64,000 nt of DNA, taken from the NCBI RefSeq assembly GCF_002237755.1, contig NZ_MWSJ01000002.1, positions 1 to 64,000 on the forward strand, written 5' to 3'. The notes beneath the pieces were generated by a model. The model made no database searches. It was given only the letters and a program-made list of their open reading frames with translations, and was not told the DNA's origin. A program made the translations under genes and the position numbers. Within the stretch, counting starts at the first letter, position 1. Every line of letters starts with the position of its first letter. This document shows, in pieces, positions 35,156 through 44,105 of this stretch. This DNA comes from Lysinibacillus sp. KCTC 33748 (GTDB lineage: Bacteria; Bacillota; Bacilli; Bacillales_A; Planococcaceae).

Positions 35156-36388
35156 TTGAAGAAATTTTCATATAAGGTGTTAACCGTGGCCACTTTGGCA
35201 ACGGTTATAACTGCAACTAACAGTGGTACTATTCAGGCACTTGCGCAAGAACAGAGCGTTCAAGAACAGAAAATTGAGAGTTATTACACATTAGGACCTG
35301 AAGGACTGAAGAAAGCGTTAGCTGAAACAGGTTCTCATATTCTTGTAATGGATTTGTACGCAAAAACAATGATTAAACAACCAAATGTAAATCTATCAAA
35401 TATTGATTTAGGTTCTGAAGGGGGAGAGTTAATCAAAAATATTCACCTTAATCAGGAACTGTCGCGAATCAATGCGAATTATTGGTTAGATACAGCGAAG
35501 CCAAAAATTCAAAAGACAGCACGTAATATTGTAAATTACGATGAACAATTTAATAATTATTACGACACATTAATAGACACTGTAAAAAAGAAAGATAAGG
35601 AAGGGCTAAAAGAAGGTATTGGTGATTTAATCAGTTCGATTGATACAAATTCAAAAGAAGTTACAGAAGTCATAAAGATGTTAGAAGCCTTCAAAACAAA
35701 GCTATATACAAATACTATAGATTTTAAAAATAATATTGGTGGTCCAGATGGGAAAGGTGGATTAACGGCAATATTAGCGGGCAAACAGGCATTGATTCCA
35801 CAACTTCAAGCTGAAATTGAGAATCTACGTTCCACTCAAAAAGCACATTTTGACAATGTACTAGCATGGTCAATTGGTGGTGGATTGGGAGCAGCTGTTT
35901 TAATTATTGGAACTATTGCAGGAGGGGTAGTAATTGTTGTGACAGGCGGAACAGCAACTCCGCTAGTTGTCGGCGGCCTTACAGCTCTCGGTGCAGCTGG
36001 TATTGGTTTAGGAACAGCAGCTGGTGTTACAGCATCTAATCATATGGACTCCTACAACGAAATTTCCAATAAAATCGGAGAATTAACGATGAAAGCCGAT
36101 TTCGCTAACCAAGCAGTTATTTCACTTACTAACGCCAAAGACACTTTGACATACTTATATCAAACAGTGGATCAAGCGATCATGTCTCTAACGAATATTC
36201 AACAACAATGGAATACGATGGGGGCAAATTATAAAGACTTATATGATAATATCGATCAAATGCAAGACCATAAGCTCTCTTTAATACCTGATGATTTAAA
36301 AGCGGCTAAACAAAGTTGGAATGATATTCATAAAGATGCGGAATTTATTGCAAAAGACATTGCTTTTAAACAAGAAGATAAAAATTGA
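35156..36388 (+). CDS. Hbl/Nhe-type tripartite toxin component 2 (L1/NheB-like)
   Basis: Secreted, 410 residues. Signal peptide KKFSYKVLTVATLATVITAT, then a helical bundle. A long Gly/Ala/Val-rich hydrophobic hairpin at about 238-292 (WSIGGGLGAAVLIIGTIAGG at its start) is the membrane-inserting head of L1/NheB-type subunits. TTG start with AGGAGGGATTAGA. It is 32 bp after component 1 and 29 bp before component 3, so the three are co-transcribed and made in similar amounts. Confidence 0.85.
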   Translation: MKKFSYKVLTVATLATVITATNSGTIQALAQEQSVQEQKIESYYTLGPEGLKKALAETGSHILVMDLYAKTMIKQPNVNLSNIDLGSEGGELIKNIHLNQELSRINANYWLDTAKPKIQKTARNIVNYDEQFNNYYDTLIDTVKKKDKEGLKEGIGDLISSIDTNSKEVTEVIKMLEAFKTKLYTNTIDFKNNIGGPDGKGGLTAILAGKQALIPQLQAEIENLRSTQKAHFDNVLAWSIGGGLGAAVLIIGTIAGGVVIVVTGGTATPLVVGGLTALGAAGIGLGTAAGVTASNHMDSYNEISNKIGELTMKADFANQAVISLTNAKDTLTYLYQTVDQAIMSLTNIQQQWNTMGANYKDLYDNIDQMQDHKLSLIPDDLKAAKQSWNDIHKDAEFIAKDIAFKQEDKN

Positions 36389-36417
36389 AAATAAAAAACA
36401 TATAGGAGGAATATTAA

Positions 36418-37530
36418 ATGAATAAAAAATCTCTTTACAAAGTACTCGCTGTATCGACGTTTTTAACTTTGACAACAACTTCTGTAGTCTCTCCAGTAGC
36501 AGCATTTGCAGAGACAAGTAAAATTGAGCAAACAAGCAATAGTGATACGTCTCTTTCAGCAAATGAAGTGAAGATGAAAGAAACTTTGCAAAAGGCGGGG
36601 CTTTTTGCAAAATCTATGAATGCTTATTCGTATATGTTAATTAAGAATCCAGATGTGAACTTTGAAGGGATTAAAATTAATGGATATCCGGATTTACCAG
36701 GTAAAATTGTACAAGATCAAAAGGATGCTAGAGCACACGCCCTTACATGGGATACAAAGGTAAAAAAACAGCTTATAGATACATTAACAGGTATTATTGA
36801 ATACGATACAAAGTTTGAAAATTATTATGACATAATTGTAGAGGCAATAAATACAGGAGATGGAGAGACGTTAATAGAAGGGATTACAGATTTACAAGAA
36901 GAGATTCAACTAAATCAAAAGTATGCTCAACAATTAATAGAAGAATTAACGAAATTAAGAAATGATATTGGACAAGATGTTAGAGCATTTGGCAGTAATA
37001 AAGAGCTTTTACAGACAATTTTAAAAAATCAAGGGGTTGCAGTTGAGGATGATCAAAAGCGCCTAAATGAAATTTTAGAATCAGTAAACTACTATAAGAA
37101 ACTAGAGTCTGATGGCATAATAACAATATCTGTGCCTTCTATTCCTACGTGGATTGCTGGTGGTGTTATGCTGGGGATAGCGAGAGATCAATTAGGTCAA
37201 TTAGAACCGTTATTAGCACAATTAAGACAGACAGTTGATTATAAAACAACATTAAATCGTGTAGTTGGAATTGCACATAGTAATATTAGTGAGATGTACA
37301 ATGCACTCGATGATGCTATTAATGCCCTTACTTTTATGTCTGCACAATGGAATGATTTAGACTCTCAATATTCAGGAGTATTGAGACATATCGAGAATGC
37401 ATCTGATAAGGCGGAACAAAATAAATTCAAATTTTTACTACCTAATTTGAATTCAGCTAAAGACAGCTGGAAAACATTAAAAGTGGATGCAGATACATTA
37501 AAAGCAGGGATAAAAGAGTTGAAAATATAA
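36418..37530 (+). CDS. Hbl/Nhe-type tripartite toxin component 3 (B/NheC-like)
   Basis: Secreted, 370 residues. The signal peptide ends near VAAFA. The helical bundle shares the family pattern with component 2 (for example NALTFMSAQWNDLDSQYSGV versus SLTNIQQQWNTMGANYKDLY). It has a shorter hydrophobic head at about 234-256 (ISVPSIPTWIAGGVMLGIA). Size and head match Hbl B/NheC, the subunit that binds cells first in the known systems. TAGGAGGAATATTAA precedes the ATG. The hairpin 46 bp downstream probably ends the operon. Confidence 0.84.
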   Translation: MNKKSLYKVLAVSTFLTLTTTSVVSPVAAFAETSKIEQTSNSDTSLSANEVKMKETLQKAGLFAKSMNAYSYMLIKNPDVNFEGIKINGYPDLPGKIVQDQKDARAHALTWDTKVKKQLIDTLTGIIEYDTKFENYYDIIVEAINTGDGETLIEGITDLQEEIQLNQKYAQQLIEELTKLRNDIGQDVRAFGSNKELLQTILKNQGVAVEDDQKRLNEILESVNYYKKLESDGIITISVPSIPTWIAGGVMLGIARDQLGQLEPLLAQLRQTVDYKTTLNRVVGIAHSNISEMYNALDDAINALTFMSAQWNDLDSQYSGVLRHIENASDKAEQNKFKFLLPNLNSAKDSWKTLKVDADTLKAGIKELKI

Positions 37531-37575
37531 CTCGTTGTCACTCCTGCTAATTAATAAAATAAGAGGAAACAAAAG

Positions 37576-37599
37576 AGCGAGAAGTTAGTCCTTCTCGCT
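37576..37599. terminator. Terminator between toxin operon and TauE-family gene
   Basis: AGCGAGAAG and CTTCTCGCT perfect arms with a 6-base loop. The T-rich side is on the minus strand, but it lies between convergent genes and may serve both. Confidence 0.7.
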
Positions 37600-37631
37600 T
37601 GCTTTGCGTGCCCACTAAAACGTAGCGTGAT

Positions 37632-38399
37632 CTAGATTAATAAATCTGATACGACCTGAACAATTAGCAAGAAAAAAATGATTGGTAATAAAATTTGAAT
37701 CCATCTTGTTTTGATATAAGGGATGATCTTTAAACCTAAGAATGAGCCAACGATAGAGCCAATTGAAACAGGAATGGCGATTCCCCAATTAACTATGCCC
37801 GTAAAGTAGTAAAAGAGAAAGGCACCTGTACAACTTGAAAACGTAATCATTCTTGTTAACTCAACTGCTTTTATATAGGTATATTGCTTTTTAAGGTGAT
37901 AGGTTACATTCATTAGAGCTGAGCCTGGTCCAAAACCACCATCATATATTGAAACCGCAAATGGAATAAATTTATTAATTGGTTGTTCCTCTGTCTCTTT
38001 AATATCCTTTACCATAAATTTATTACTGCAAATCACAATGAAAAATGCGAAAATTAAGAAAACACAAGCTACAATATTCATGATTTGTTCTGATAATCGA
38101 GTCGCTAAAAATGCGCCCAATACACCTCCTAAACTAGATATCATCATTAAAGATGTGAATTTTTTTAACGATAAATGACCTTTAATTATAAACGACACGA
38201 CATTTGATAGAGCTGAAAGTCCTGTCGCGAATTTATTAACAGCTACGGTTGCATGAATCGGAATGCCAATAAGTAACATTGCGGGTAACAAAACGAAGCC
38301 TGCAGCGCCGAAAAGAACACCAATGACTGCTGCGAGTAAGCCAATTGTAAATAAAATAAATCCATTTACTGAAAACCATTCCTGTAGTAAAATTTCCAT
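37632..38399 (-). CDS. TauE/SafE-family anion exporter
   Basis: This 256-residue membrane protein has about eight helices. TauE/SafE family features are GVLFGAAGFVLLPAMLLIGI in the first repeat and IYDGGFGPGSALMNVTYHL in the second. Relatives export sulfite, sulfoacetate or other small organic anions; the substrate here is unknown. ATG with GAGGTG five bases upstream. Divergent from a LysR regulator, which probably controls it through the palindrome between them. Confidence 0.85.
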   Translation of the reverse strand: MEILLQEWFSVNGFILFTIGLLAAVIGVLFGAAGFVLLPAMLLIGIPIHATVAVNKFATGLSALSNVVSFIIKGHLSLKKFTSLMMISSLGGVLGAFLATRLSEQIMNIVACVFLIFAFFIVICSNKFMVKDIKETEEQPINKFIPFAVSIYDGGFGPGSALMNVTYHLKKQYTYIKAVELTRMITFSSCTGAFLFYYFTGIVNWGIAIPVSIGSIVGSFLGLKIIPYIKTRWIQILLPIIFFLLIVQVVSDLLI

Positions 38400-38466
38400 C
38401 AAATCACCTCTACACCTAAATTACTGCTAAACAATACATAAAACAAATATATAAAAATTGCTTATT

Positions 38467-38483
38467 CATAAATTAAATTTATG
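38467..38483. promoter_or_regulatory. 17-bp palindrome in the TauE/LysR divergent promoter
   Basis: CATAAATT-A-AATTTATG is perfect. It includes the LysR-type T-N11-A layout and lies 21 bp before the regulator start. Confidence 0.6.
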
Positions 38484-38503
38484 GATAGGGAGGAGTGAAT
38501 GAA

Positions 38504-39388
38504 ATGAATTTGCATGCATTAAGGATTTTTACGAATGTAGCAAAGCTTGGTGGAATTACTGCAGCGGCTAATAAAATGCTGCTTAGTCAACCAGCTGTCA
38601 CAATTCAAATACGGAAATTAGAGAGCGAAATAGGGGTAAAATTAATTGAAGGAAAAGGGCGTGGCATTCAATTAACGCCTGAGGGGAAGTTTTTGTATGA
38701 GCAGGGAATACGTCTATTTTATTTAGAAGCACAAATTGATGAAAGGCTCGGTAAATTTTTAGCGAAAGAAGAAAAAATACATATTGCTTCTTCCTATATA
38801 CCGATAAACTATATACTCCCGTCTATTATAGCAGCGTATAAGCTTGCTAATCCTTACATTGAATTTTTTGTGTCGCTAGGTAATGTAAAATCTGTGGAAG
38901 AGCAAGTTCTTAATTATGAAGTAGATTTTGGTTTTGTCGTGCAAAATAAAATGGGTCACCCTGATTTACAGTTTGAAAAAATAGTAGATATCCCTTTTTG
39001 GTTTGTTGTGCACCCATCACATTCTTTGGCAAATCAAACTGTCTCCATTTATGAATTATCGAATGAGGACTTTATTTATCGGGAACGTGGTAGCTCGACG
39101 CTTGATTTATTGGAGTCAGTTTTCTATACGTATAATTGTCCATTACCTAAATTAGGACTTCAAATGCAAGGCTTACATGAATCGATTAAAGTAGTGGAAG
39201 CAGGGTACGGTATGACTTTAGCACCGTCCTACAGTGTAACTGAAAGTATATCAAATGGAAAACTGGCTAGGGTGTATGTAGAACGTGCAAATATTCAGCA
39301 AAGTTTATTTATATGTACACGCAAATCAGATATAGAAAAGCATCCATTTATTCAGTATTTAAAAGAGCATTTAAATGCTATTAACTAA
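38504..39388 (+). CDS. LysR-family transcriptional regulator
   Basis: 294 residues. The winged HTH is at the N-terminus (GGITAAANKMLLSQPAVTIQ, about 15-34) and a co-inducer-binding domain follows. I start it at ATG, because the in-frame GTG three codons earlier lies against the ribosome site GGAGGAG. Adjacent and divergent to the TauE-family exporter, its likely target. The inducer is unknown, plausibly the exported anion. Confidence 0.87.
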   Translation: MNLHALRIFTNVAKLGGITAAANKMLLSQPAVTIQIRKLESEIGVKLIEGKGRGIQLTPEGKFLYEQGIRLFYLEAQIDERLGKFLAKEEKIHIASSYIPINYILPSIIAAYKLANPYIEFFVSLGNVKSVEEQVLNYEVDFGFVVQNKMGHPDLQFEKIVDIPFWFVVHPSHSLANQTVSIYELSNEDFIYRERGSSTLDLLESVFYTYNCPLPKLGLQMQGLHESIKVVEAGYGMTLAPSYSVTESISNGKLARVYVERANIQQSLFICTRKSDIEKHPFIQYLKEHLNAIN

Positions 39389-39560
39389 CTAGTTTAAAAG
39401 AAATAGAACCAAAATCGGGAACTAGTATTTGAATGCTTATTCGCGATTTTTTTCATAGAATTGCTCTTCTTTTTTATTTCCATTCCTTGTCATAATAATA
39501 TATAGTAATTGTACTCAAACACAGTGAGTAAATTAGTTCTTTAATAATAAGGAGGATATC

Positions 39561-39956
39561 ATGGGGAGATTAGTTCATTTTGAAATTCATGTAAGTGACA
39601 TGGAACGAGCAAAGAAATTTTATGGAGAGGTTTTCGGATGGTCATTTCAAGATTGGAGTGATTATGCAGGAATGCCTTACTTTGGAGCGGTGACTGGTAA
39701 TGCAGACGAACCAGGAATCGATGGTGCTTTAATGCAACGTCAAAGTGCTTCTCCAGAACCAAATCAAGCTTTAAATGGATTTGCTTGTACAATGGGTGTG
39801 GAAAATTACGATGTAACGGAAGCTAAAATTATTGAGAATGGCGGCACGGTTGCAATGCCGAAATATGCTCTTCCTGGAATGGCGTGGCAGGGATACTATA
39901 TTGATACCGAGGGCAATATATTCGGTATTCATCAGCCTGACAAAAATGCAAAATAG
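39561..39956 (+). CDS. VOC (glyoxalase-fold) family protein
   Basis: 131 residues made of two beta-alpha-beta-beta-beta repeats: GRLVHFEIHVSDMERAKKFY at the N-terminus and YIDTEGNIFGIHQPD at the end. It resembles the YdeN/CFP30B-like VOC subgroup of predicted dioxygenases or resistance proteins. Metal ligand candidates are His7, Glu9 and the C-terminal region. Strong AAGGAGGATATC site. Function not established. Confidence 0.85.
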   Translation: MGRLVHFEIHVSDMERAKKFYGEVFGWSFQDWSDYAGMPYFGAVTGNADEPGIDGALMQRQSASPEPNQALNGFACTMGVENYDVTEAKIIENGGTVAMPKYALPGMAWQGYYIDTEGNIFGIHQPDKNAK

Positions 39957-40011
39957 CACCATTATAATTTAAAATTATGTTTTTAAATTCAAATATAATT
40001 GATTAACTCAG

Positions 40012-40042
40012 AACGCTTGGTACTAGAAACCAAGCGTTTTTT
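40012..40042 (+). terminator. Terminator of the VOC gene
   Basis: AACGCTTGGT and ACCAAGCGTT perfect 10-bp arms with T-run. Confidence 0.85.
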
Positions 40043-40108
40043 GTCACTTCACAGATATTATTAATAATGATTGGCAGAAGAAAAGACGCGTAAATGATAG
40101 AAGTAACC

Positions 40109-40966
40109 TTATTTATGCTGATGCTCAGCAATTGTTTTTAAAAAACATTCCATCGAATTTGTCATATATGCATCTTTTCGTCGAATAAAGACGGTTGAAA
40201 TAGTACCGTATTTTTTAGGAATTGGATGACAATAAACCTTGCCTGTAGTAGAAAGATGTTCAGCGGCTGATTGTGGTACAAGTGTAACCCCAAGACCGAT
40301 GGCAACACTGTTTAAAATTGTCTCTAAAATATTAAATTCCATAATTCTTTTTGGCAATAAACCCTCATTTTTGAGCCAAAGTTCTAGCTTGGAACGATAG
40401 CCACAACCTTGATTAGAAACAAGGATAGGTGTAGTCATAAATTCTTCTATGCGAAAGGATTTGTTTTGTGAGATGAGAACGAGATTCTCGGTAAATACAT
40501 CATATTGTTCTAAAGCAGGATGTTTAATCGGCCCAGTTATAAATGCACCATCTAATTGGTGATCCGCTACTTCTTTAATAAGTTCCTCAGTTAAACCAGC
40601 TTGTAGTGTTAAGTCGACATTCGGATATCCTTTATAGTAAGACGCTAGAATGGTAGGTAATATACTTACTGTTTCGACTGTACCGATTTTTAAAGTACCA
40701 GTTGGTGTATCACTATCTAAAAATACTTGTTTCATTTCCTCGACATCCTGCAAAATTTTATTAACGTAAGCAAGCATTTTTCGCCCTTCTGGATTTAATG
40801 TCATCCCTTTCTTATGGCGATAAAATAGCGGCGTTTTGAGCTCCTTTTCTAATAGCTTTATACGTGCAGTTACATTGGATTGTACATAATTTAATTCTTT
40901 TGCAGCATGGCTAACGCTCCCATTATTTGCGACGCTTTTGAAAATCTGTAAATCTCGTAGTTCCAT
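40109..40966 (-). CDS. LysR-family transcriptional regulator (CzcR/YwbI-like)
   Basis: 285 residues. The HTH is near the N-terminus ([20 protein letters not shown], about 17-36); the family effector domain follows ([20 protein letters not shown]). Divergent from the EamA-type transporter at 41460, though 490 bp of repeat-rich DNA separate them. By analogy with neighbouring pairs it may control that exporter. Confidence 0.85.
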   Translation of the reverse strand: MELRDLQIFKSVANNGSVSHAAKELNYVQSNVTARIKLLEKELKTPLFYRHKKGMTLNPEGRKMLAYVNKILQDVEEMKQVFLDSDTPTGTLKIGTVETVSILPTILASYYKGYPNVDLTLQAGLTEELIKEVADHQLDGAFITGPIKHPALEQYDVFTENLVLISQNKSFRIEEFMTTPILVSNQGCGYRSKLELWLKNEGLLPKRIMEFNILETILNSVAIGLGVTLVPQSAAEHLSTTGKVYCHPIPKKYGTISTVFIRRKDAYMTNSMECFLKTIAEHQHK

Positions 40967-41069
40967 CTAGCTTTCCCCCTTAAAACCTATCATTATAAAT
41001 GATAGTTAACATCACTTTCAATCATTTTACGTGATGTATTTTCTTTTTTATAATTCTCATTGTGCATTT
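40967..41069. other. LysR promoter region
   Basis: It contains ATCATTATAAATGATAGTTA, an imperfect palindrome around 40989-41008 that may be the autoregulatory site. Confidence 0.4.
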
Positions 41070-41435
41070 AATTTCTTTCAGGGATGTCCAAACATTCGCT
41101 GAATTAGAGGAACTCAGTCTAAAATCGCCACGTCCTGTGGCAACGACTGAGTGACCAACATCATGTTGGCCCAAAGTCTCCGGCGGATGTCACGTGATCG
41201 GAAAGGAGTTCTGAGGGGATGTTAGCCTAAAACCATCGCATCTATGCGATAACGGCTAACTGACCTGCATCGGTAAAAACGTCACGTCCTGTGGCATTAC
41301 CGCAATGACCGACATCGTGTCGGCCCTCGTGTTGCTGACGCTACGTTAGCACTGCGCTTTCGCACAAAAAACATCTGCAGCCCTATGCACAAAGCCGATT
41401 CCGGACGCAATTATGCCTTGGCATAATTGATAGTA
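41070..41435. repeat. Structured intergenic repeat, copy 2 (expanded)
   Basis: It has the same modules as copy 3 (TGTCCAAACATTCGCTGAA, GGAACTCAGTC, CACGTCCTGTGGC, GACCGACATCGTGTCGGCCC, AAGCCGATTCCGGACGCAAT). It adds a central insertion with a second CACGTCCTGTGGC and another pair of hairpins (CATCGCATCTATGCGATAAC). It ends with the perfect stem AATTATGCC-TT-GGCATAATT, 24 bp before the EamA gene. Confidence 0.85.
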
Positions 41436-41459
41436 GTTATATAGAAACGAGGAAAAACA

Positions 41460-42431
41460 GTGAGAAGAAATCAAATAGTAGTAGGCATGATCGCATGTTT
41501 AATTGCAAGTATGTCATGGGGAGCCATGTTTCCAGTAGCAGATCATGCACTTGAATATATAAATCCGCTCTATTTTTCAACTATTCGATATGGAGCGGTA
41601 TCGATTGTATTAGTCATTTTATTATGGGTGAAAGAAGGAAAGAAAGCATTTCGTTTAGAAGGGAAAGGTAAATTGCTCGTCTTTTTTGGGACGATGGCAT
41701 TTACAGTTTATAATGTGCTTGTTTTCTTAGGCCAAATGTTAATGGGGAAATCTGGCGTTATGGTAGCGTCGATTATGGAAGCACTCATGCCGATGATTTC
41801 GATTGCAATTCTTTGGGGCTATAAACATGTGAAACCGAAGAAGTATATGATTAACAGCATGATCATTGCTTTTGTTGGAGCTATTTTTGTTATTACAAAA
41901 GGCGATATGGGTTTCTTTCTTACACTAAAACATAATCTAGTTTCGCTCGCACTCATTTTAATTGGTGTTGTAGGGTGGGTTATCTATACAATGGGCGGTC
42001 AAACATTTAATGATTGGTCTACGCTCCGTTATTCTACATTAACATGTGTATTTGGCACAGCTGTAACAGGTATCATCACAATAATCATGACGATACAAGG
42101 GGTTGTATCAGTCCCAAGTACGGAAACGATTTTTGCTATTAAATATGATTTATTGTTTATGATGACATTGCCGGGTATTGTAGCATTGCTTAGTTGGAAT
42201 TACGGTGTGAAAATCCTATCATCCATTAACGGGATTTTATTTATTAATTTCGTTCCAATAACTACATTGGTCATTATGATGATACAAGGATACAACATAA
42301 CAATTTTTGATATAGTAGGGACCTTACTTGTTATTTCGGCTCTTATTTGGAATAACATCTGTCAGCGTAGAGAAGAAAACACGATTTTGCAGGTTATGCA
42401 TGAGGAAGAAGAATTGCGGCAGGCTGTTTAA
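41460..42431 (+). CDS. EamA-family (DMT) transporter
   Basis: 323 residues, about ten helices in two EamA repeats (MIACLIASMSWGAMFPVADH opens the first). GTG start after GAGGAAAAACA. The family exports amino acids, metabolites or drugs; the substrate here is unknown. The leader upstream is dominated by the structured repeat, whose last hairpin is close enough to affect its mRNA. Confidence 0.82.
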   Translation: MRRNQIVVGMIACLIASMSWGAMFPVADHALEYINPLYFSTIRYGAVSIVLVILLWVKEGKKAFRLEGKGKLLVFFGTMAFTVYNVLVFLGQMLMGKSGVMVASIMEALMPMISIAILWGYKHVKPKKYMINSMIIAFVGAIFVITKGDMGFFLTLKHNLVSLALILIGVVGWVIYTMGGQTFNDWSTLRYSTLTCVFGTAVTGIITIIMTIQGVVSVPSTETIFAIKYDLLFMMTLPGIVALLSWNYGVKILSSINGILFINFVPITTLVIMMIQGYNITIFDIVGTLLVISALIWNNICQRREENTILQVMHEEEELRQAV

Positions 42432-42482
42432 TATTCAATACTTGTATTTTTGCACATTTTTTAGTAAAAAATTTTTTATATA

Positions 42483-42522
42483 AGAGAGCATGTTTTTATT
42501 AATTTAAAAAACATGCTCTCTC
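42483..42522 (+). terminator. Terminator of the EamA gene
   Basis: AGAGAGCATGTTTTT pairs with AAAAACATGCTCTCT, then TTTATT. The same stem core recurs at 51009-51048. Confidence 0.85.
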
Positions 42523-42617
42523 TTTATTGGATCTGTAATAGATTATTTTCATTGTTTAATATATGGATACACTCTTTATTTCATTGCCTTATTAGAAAAT
42601 AAACTTTATGATGGTAA

Positions 42618-42632
42618 TGATAATCATTTTCA
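42618..42632 (+). promoter_or_regulatory. Fur box upstream of the flavin monooxygenase
   Basis: TGATAATCATTTTCA differs at one position from TGATAATNATTATCA. It ends 21 bp before the TTG start, where repressor would block the promoter or early transcript. Confidence 0.7.
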
Positions 42633-42653
42633 ATTAGAAAAGGAGAGTGTAAA

Positions 42654-43925
42654 TTGACAAAAAGACATCTTATAATTGGGATGCATTTAGCAGTGAATGG
42701 TGAGCAAGGCAAAAAAGGTGCGTTAATTGATGAACATATTGCATTTGCAAAGCGTGCTGAGGCAGCGAAATTAGATTTTGTATTTAAGGCAGATTATTTA
42801 ATAGCGCATCCAGAATTAATAGCTAAAATGAAAGGAACAGTAGGGCTAGATCCAAGTTTTTTAATGGCGACGGTGGCAAGAGAAACTAAACAAATTGGTT
42901 TGGTAACAACAGTTTCAACATCATTTAATCCACCTTATATTATTGCGCGCCAATTACAATCCTTGAATTGGATTAGTGAAGGGCGTTTAGGTTGGAACCT
43001 AGTAACTTCAATTGATGGAGCATCTAATTTTAGCAACGAGTTGATGCCTACGTCAGAGGAGCGTTATGCAAAGGCAACAGAATGTAAGGATGTTGTACAG
43101 CGACTATGGCACAGCAACCCTTATGAAATATTAGAGGCAGATGGAGATTTAGAGAAAATTAAAGAGCTTGTGAAGCCAATTAACCATGATGGAGAGTATT
43201 TTCATGTAAAGGGACCATTAAATATACCTATGCATCCAGCAGGTGATATTCCTCTATTCCAAGCAGGAGCATCGGATACAGGTCGCCAATTTGCAGCAGC
43301 AGTTTCAAATGCTATTTTTGCTGCCACGCCAGATATAGAAGTGGGTATTGAATTACGTAATGACTTGCGCAAGCGAGCTGTTGAGTTAGGGCGTTCAGCA
43401 GATGACATACGTTTATTACCAGGATTGTATTTCTTTATTGGTGATACATATGGGGAAGCATTAGAAATGCACCGTAAAGCACACGAGCATTTAACAATTG
43501 AACGTCGCTATAATGCCCTAGAATCCGTAAGTGGAATGGATATTCGTCATTTAGCTCTAATGGATTGCGTAACAGCAAATATGTTACCGCCTGAAAATCA
43601 AAAAGTACGTAGTAAAACGCATGCACATCTCGTGCGCCGATATATTATAGAAAATGAGCCAACTGTTGAAGAATTGTTAGAACGTCCAGAGGTAATTGGC
43701 TCTGCACATCTTGTAGCAATTGGTACACCACAAGATATTGTGAATCAAATTGTGAATTTTTATGAAAAAGGAGCAATGGATGGCTTTATAGCTGTGCCGG
43801 GTGGTCCTGCAAAATCTTTAGATTTATTTTTTAGCGATGTTATTCCGAACTTAGTAGAACGTGGTTTATTCCGAGCTGATTATGAAGGTAGCACATTGCG
43901 TTCACACTTAGGATTAGATGTATAA
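42654..43925 (+). CDS. LLM-class flavin monooxygenase (NtaA/SnaA/DszA family)
   Basis: This FMNH2-dependent monooxygenase has a TIM-barrel fold and 423 residues. Family stretches are LNWISEGRLGWNLVTSIDGA, HDGEYFHVKGPLNIPMHPAG and PLFQAGASDTGRQFAAAVSN. Members oxidise nitrilotriacetate or EDTA, organosulfur compounds or antibiotic precursors and need a separate flavin reductase, which is not here. TTG start after AAAGGAGAGTG. The Fur box upstream implies use under iron limitation, for which chelator or siderophore oxidation is a reasonable guess. Confidence 0.85.
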   Translation: MTKRHLIIGMHLAVNGEQGKKGALIDEHIAFAKRAEAAKLDFVFKADYLIAHPELIAKMKGTVGLDPSFLMATVARETKQIGLVTTVSTSFNPPYIIARQLQSLNWISEGRLGWNLVTSIDGASNFSNELMPTSEERYAKATECKDVVQRLWHSNPYEILEADGDLEKIKELVKPINHDGEYFHVKGPLNIPMHPAGDIPLFQAGASDTGRQFAAAVSNAIFAATPDIEVGIELRNDLRKRAVELGRSADDIRLLPGLYFFIGDTYGEALEMHRKAHEHLTIERRYNALESVSGMDIRHLALMDCVTANMLPPENQKVRSKTHAHLVRRYIIENEPTVEELLERPEVIGSAHLVAIGTPQDIVNQIVNFYEKGAMDGFIAVPGGPAKSLDLFFSDVIPNLVERGLFRADYEGSTLRSHLGLDV

Positions 43926-43954
43926 TGAACGATCGAAACAATCGAAAGTAGAAA

Positions 43955-43999
43955 AGAAAAGGGCAAGACGGTGTGAATAAATACGCTTGGTCCTTTTCT
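43955..43999 (+). terminator. Terminator of the monooxygenase
   Basis: AGAAAAGG and CCTTTTCT arms with partly paired interior. Confidence 0.55.
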
Positions 44000-44105
44000 A
44001 TTATTTATACTGAATTTTGTTTGATATTCTCTAATAGATGTATCGCATGGAACACATTTTTTGTTATAGTGTTTGAAAAACTAGAGAAAGGGAAAGTGCG
44101 TTATT

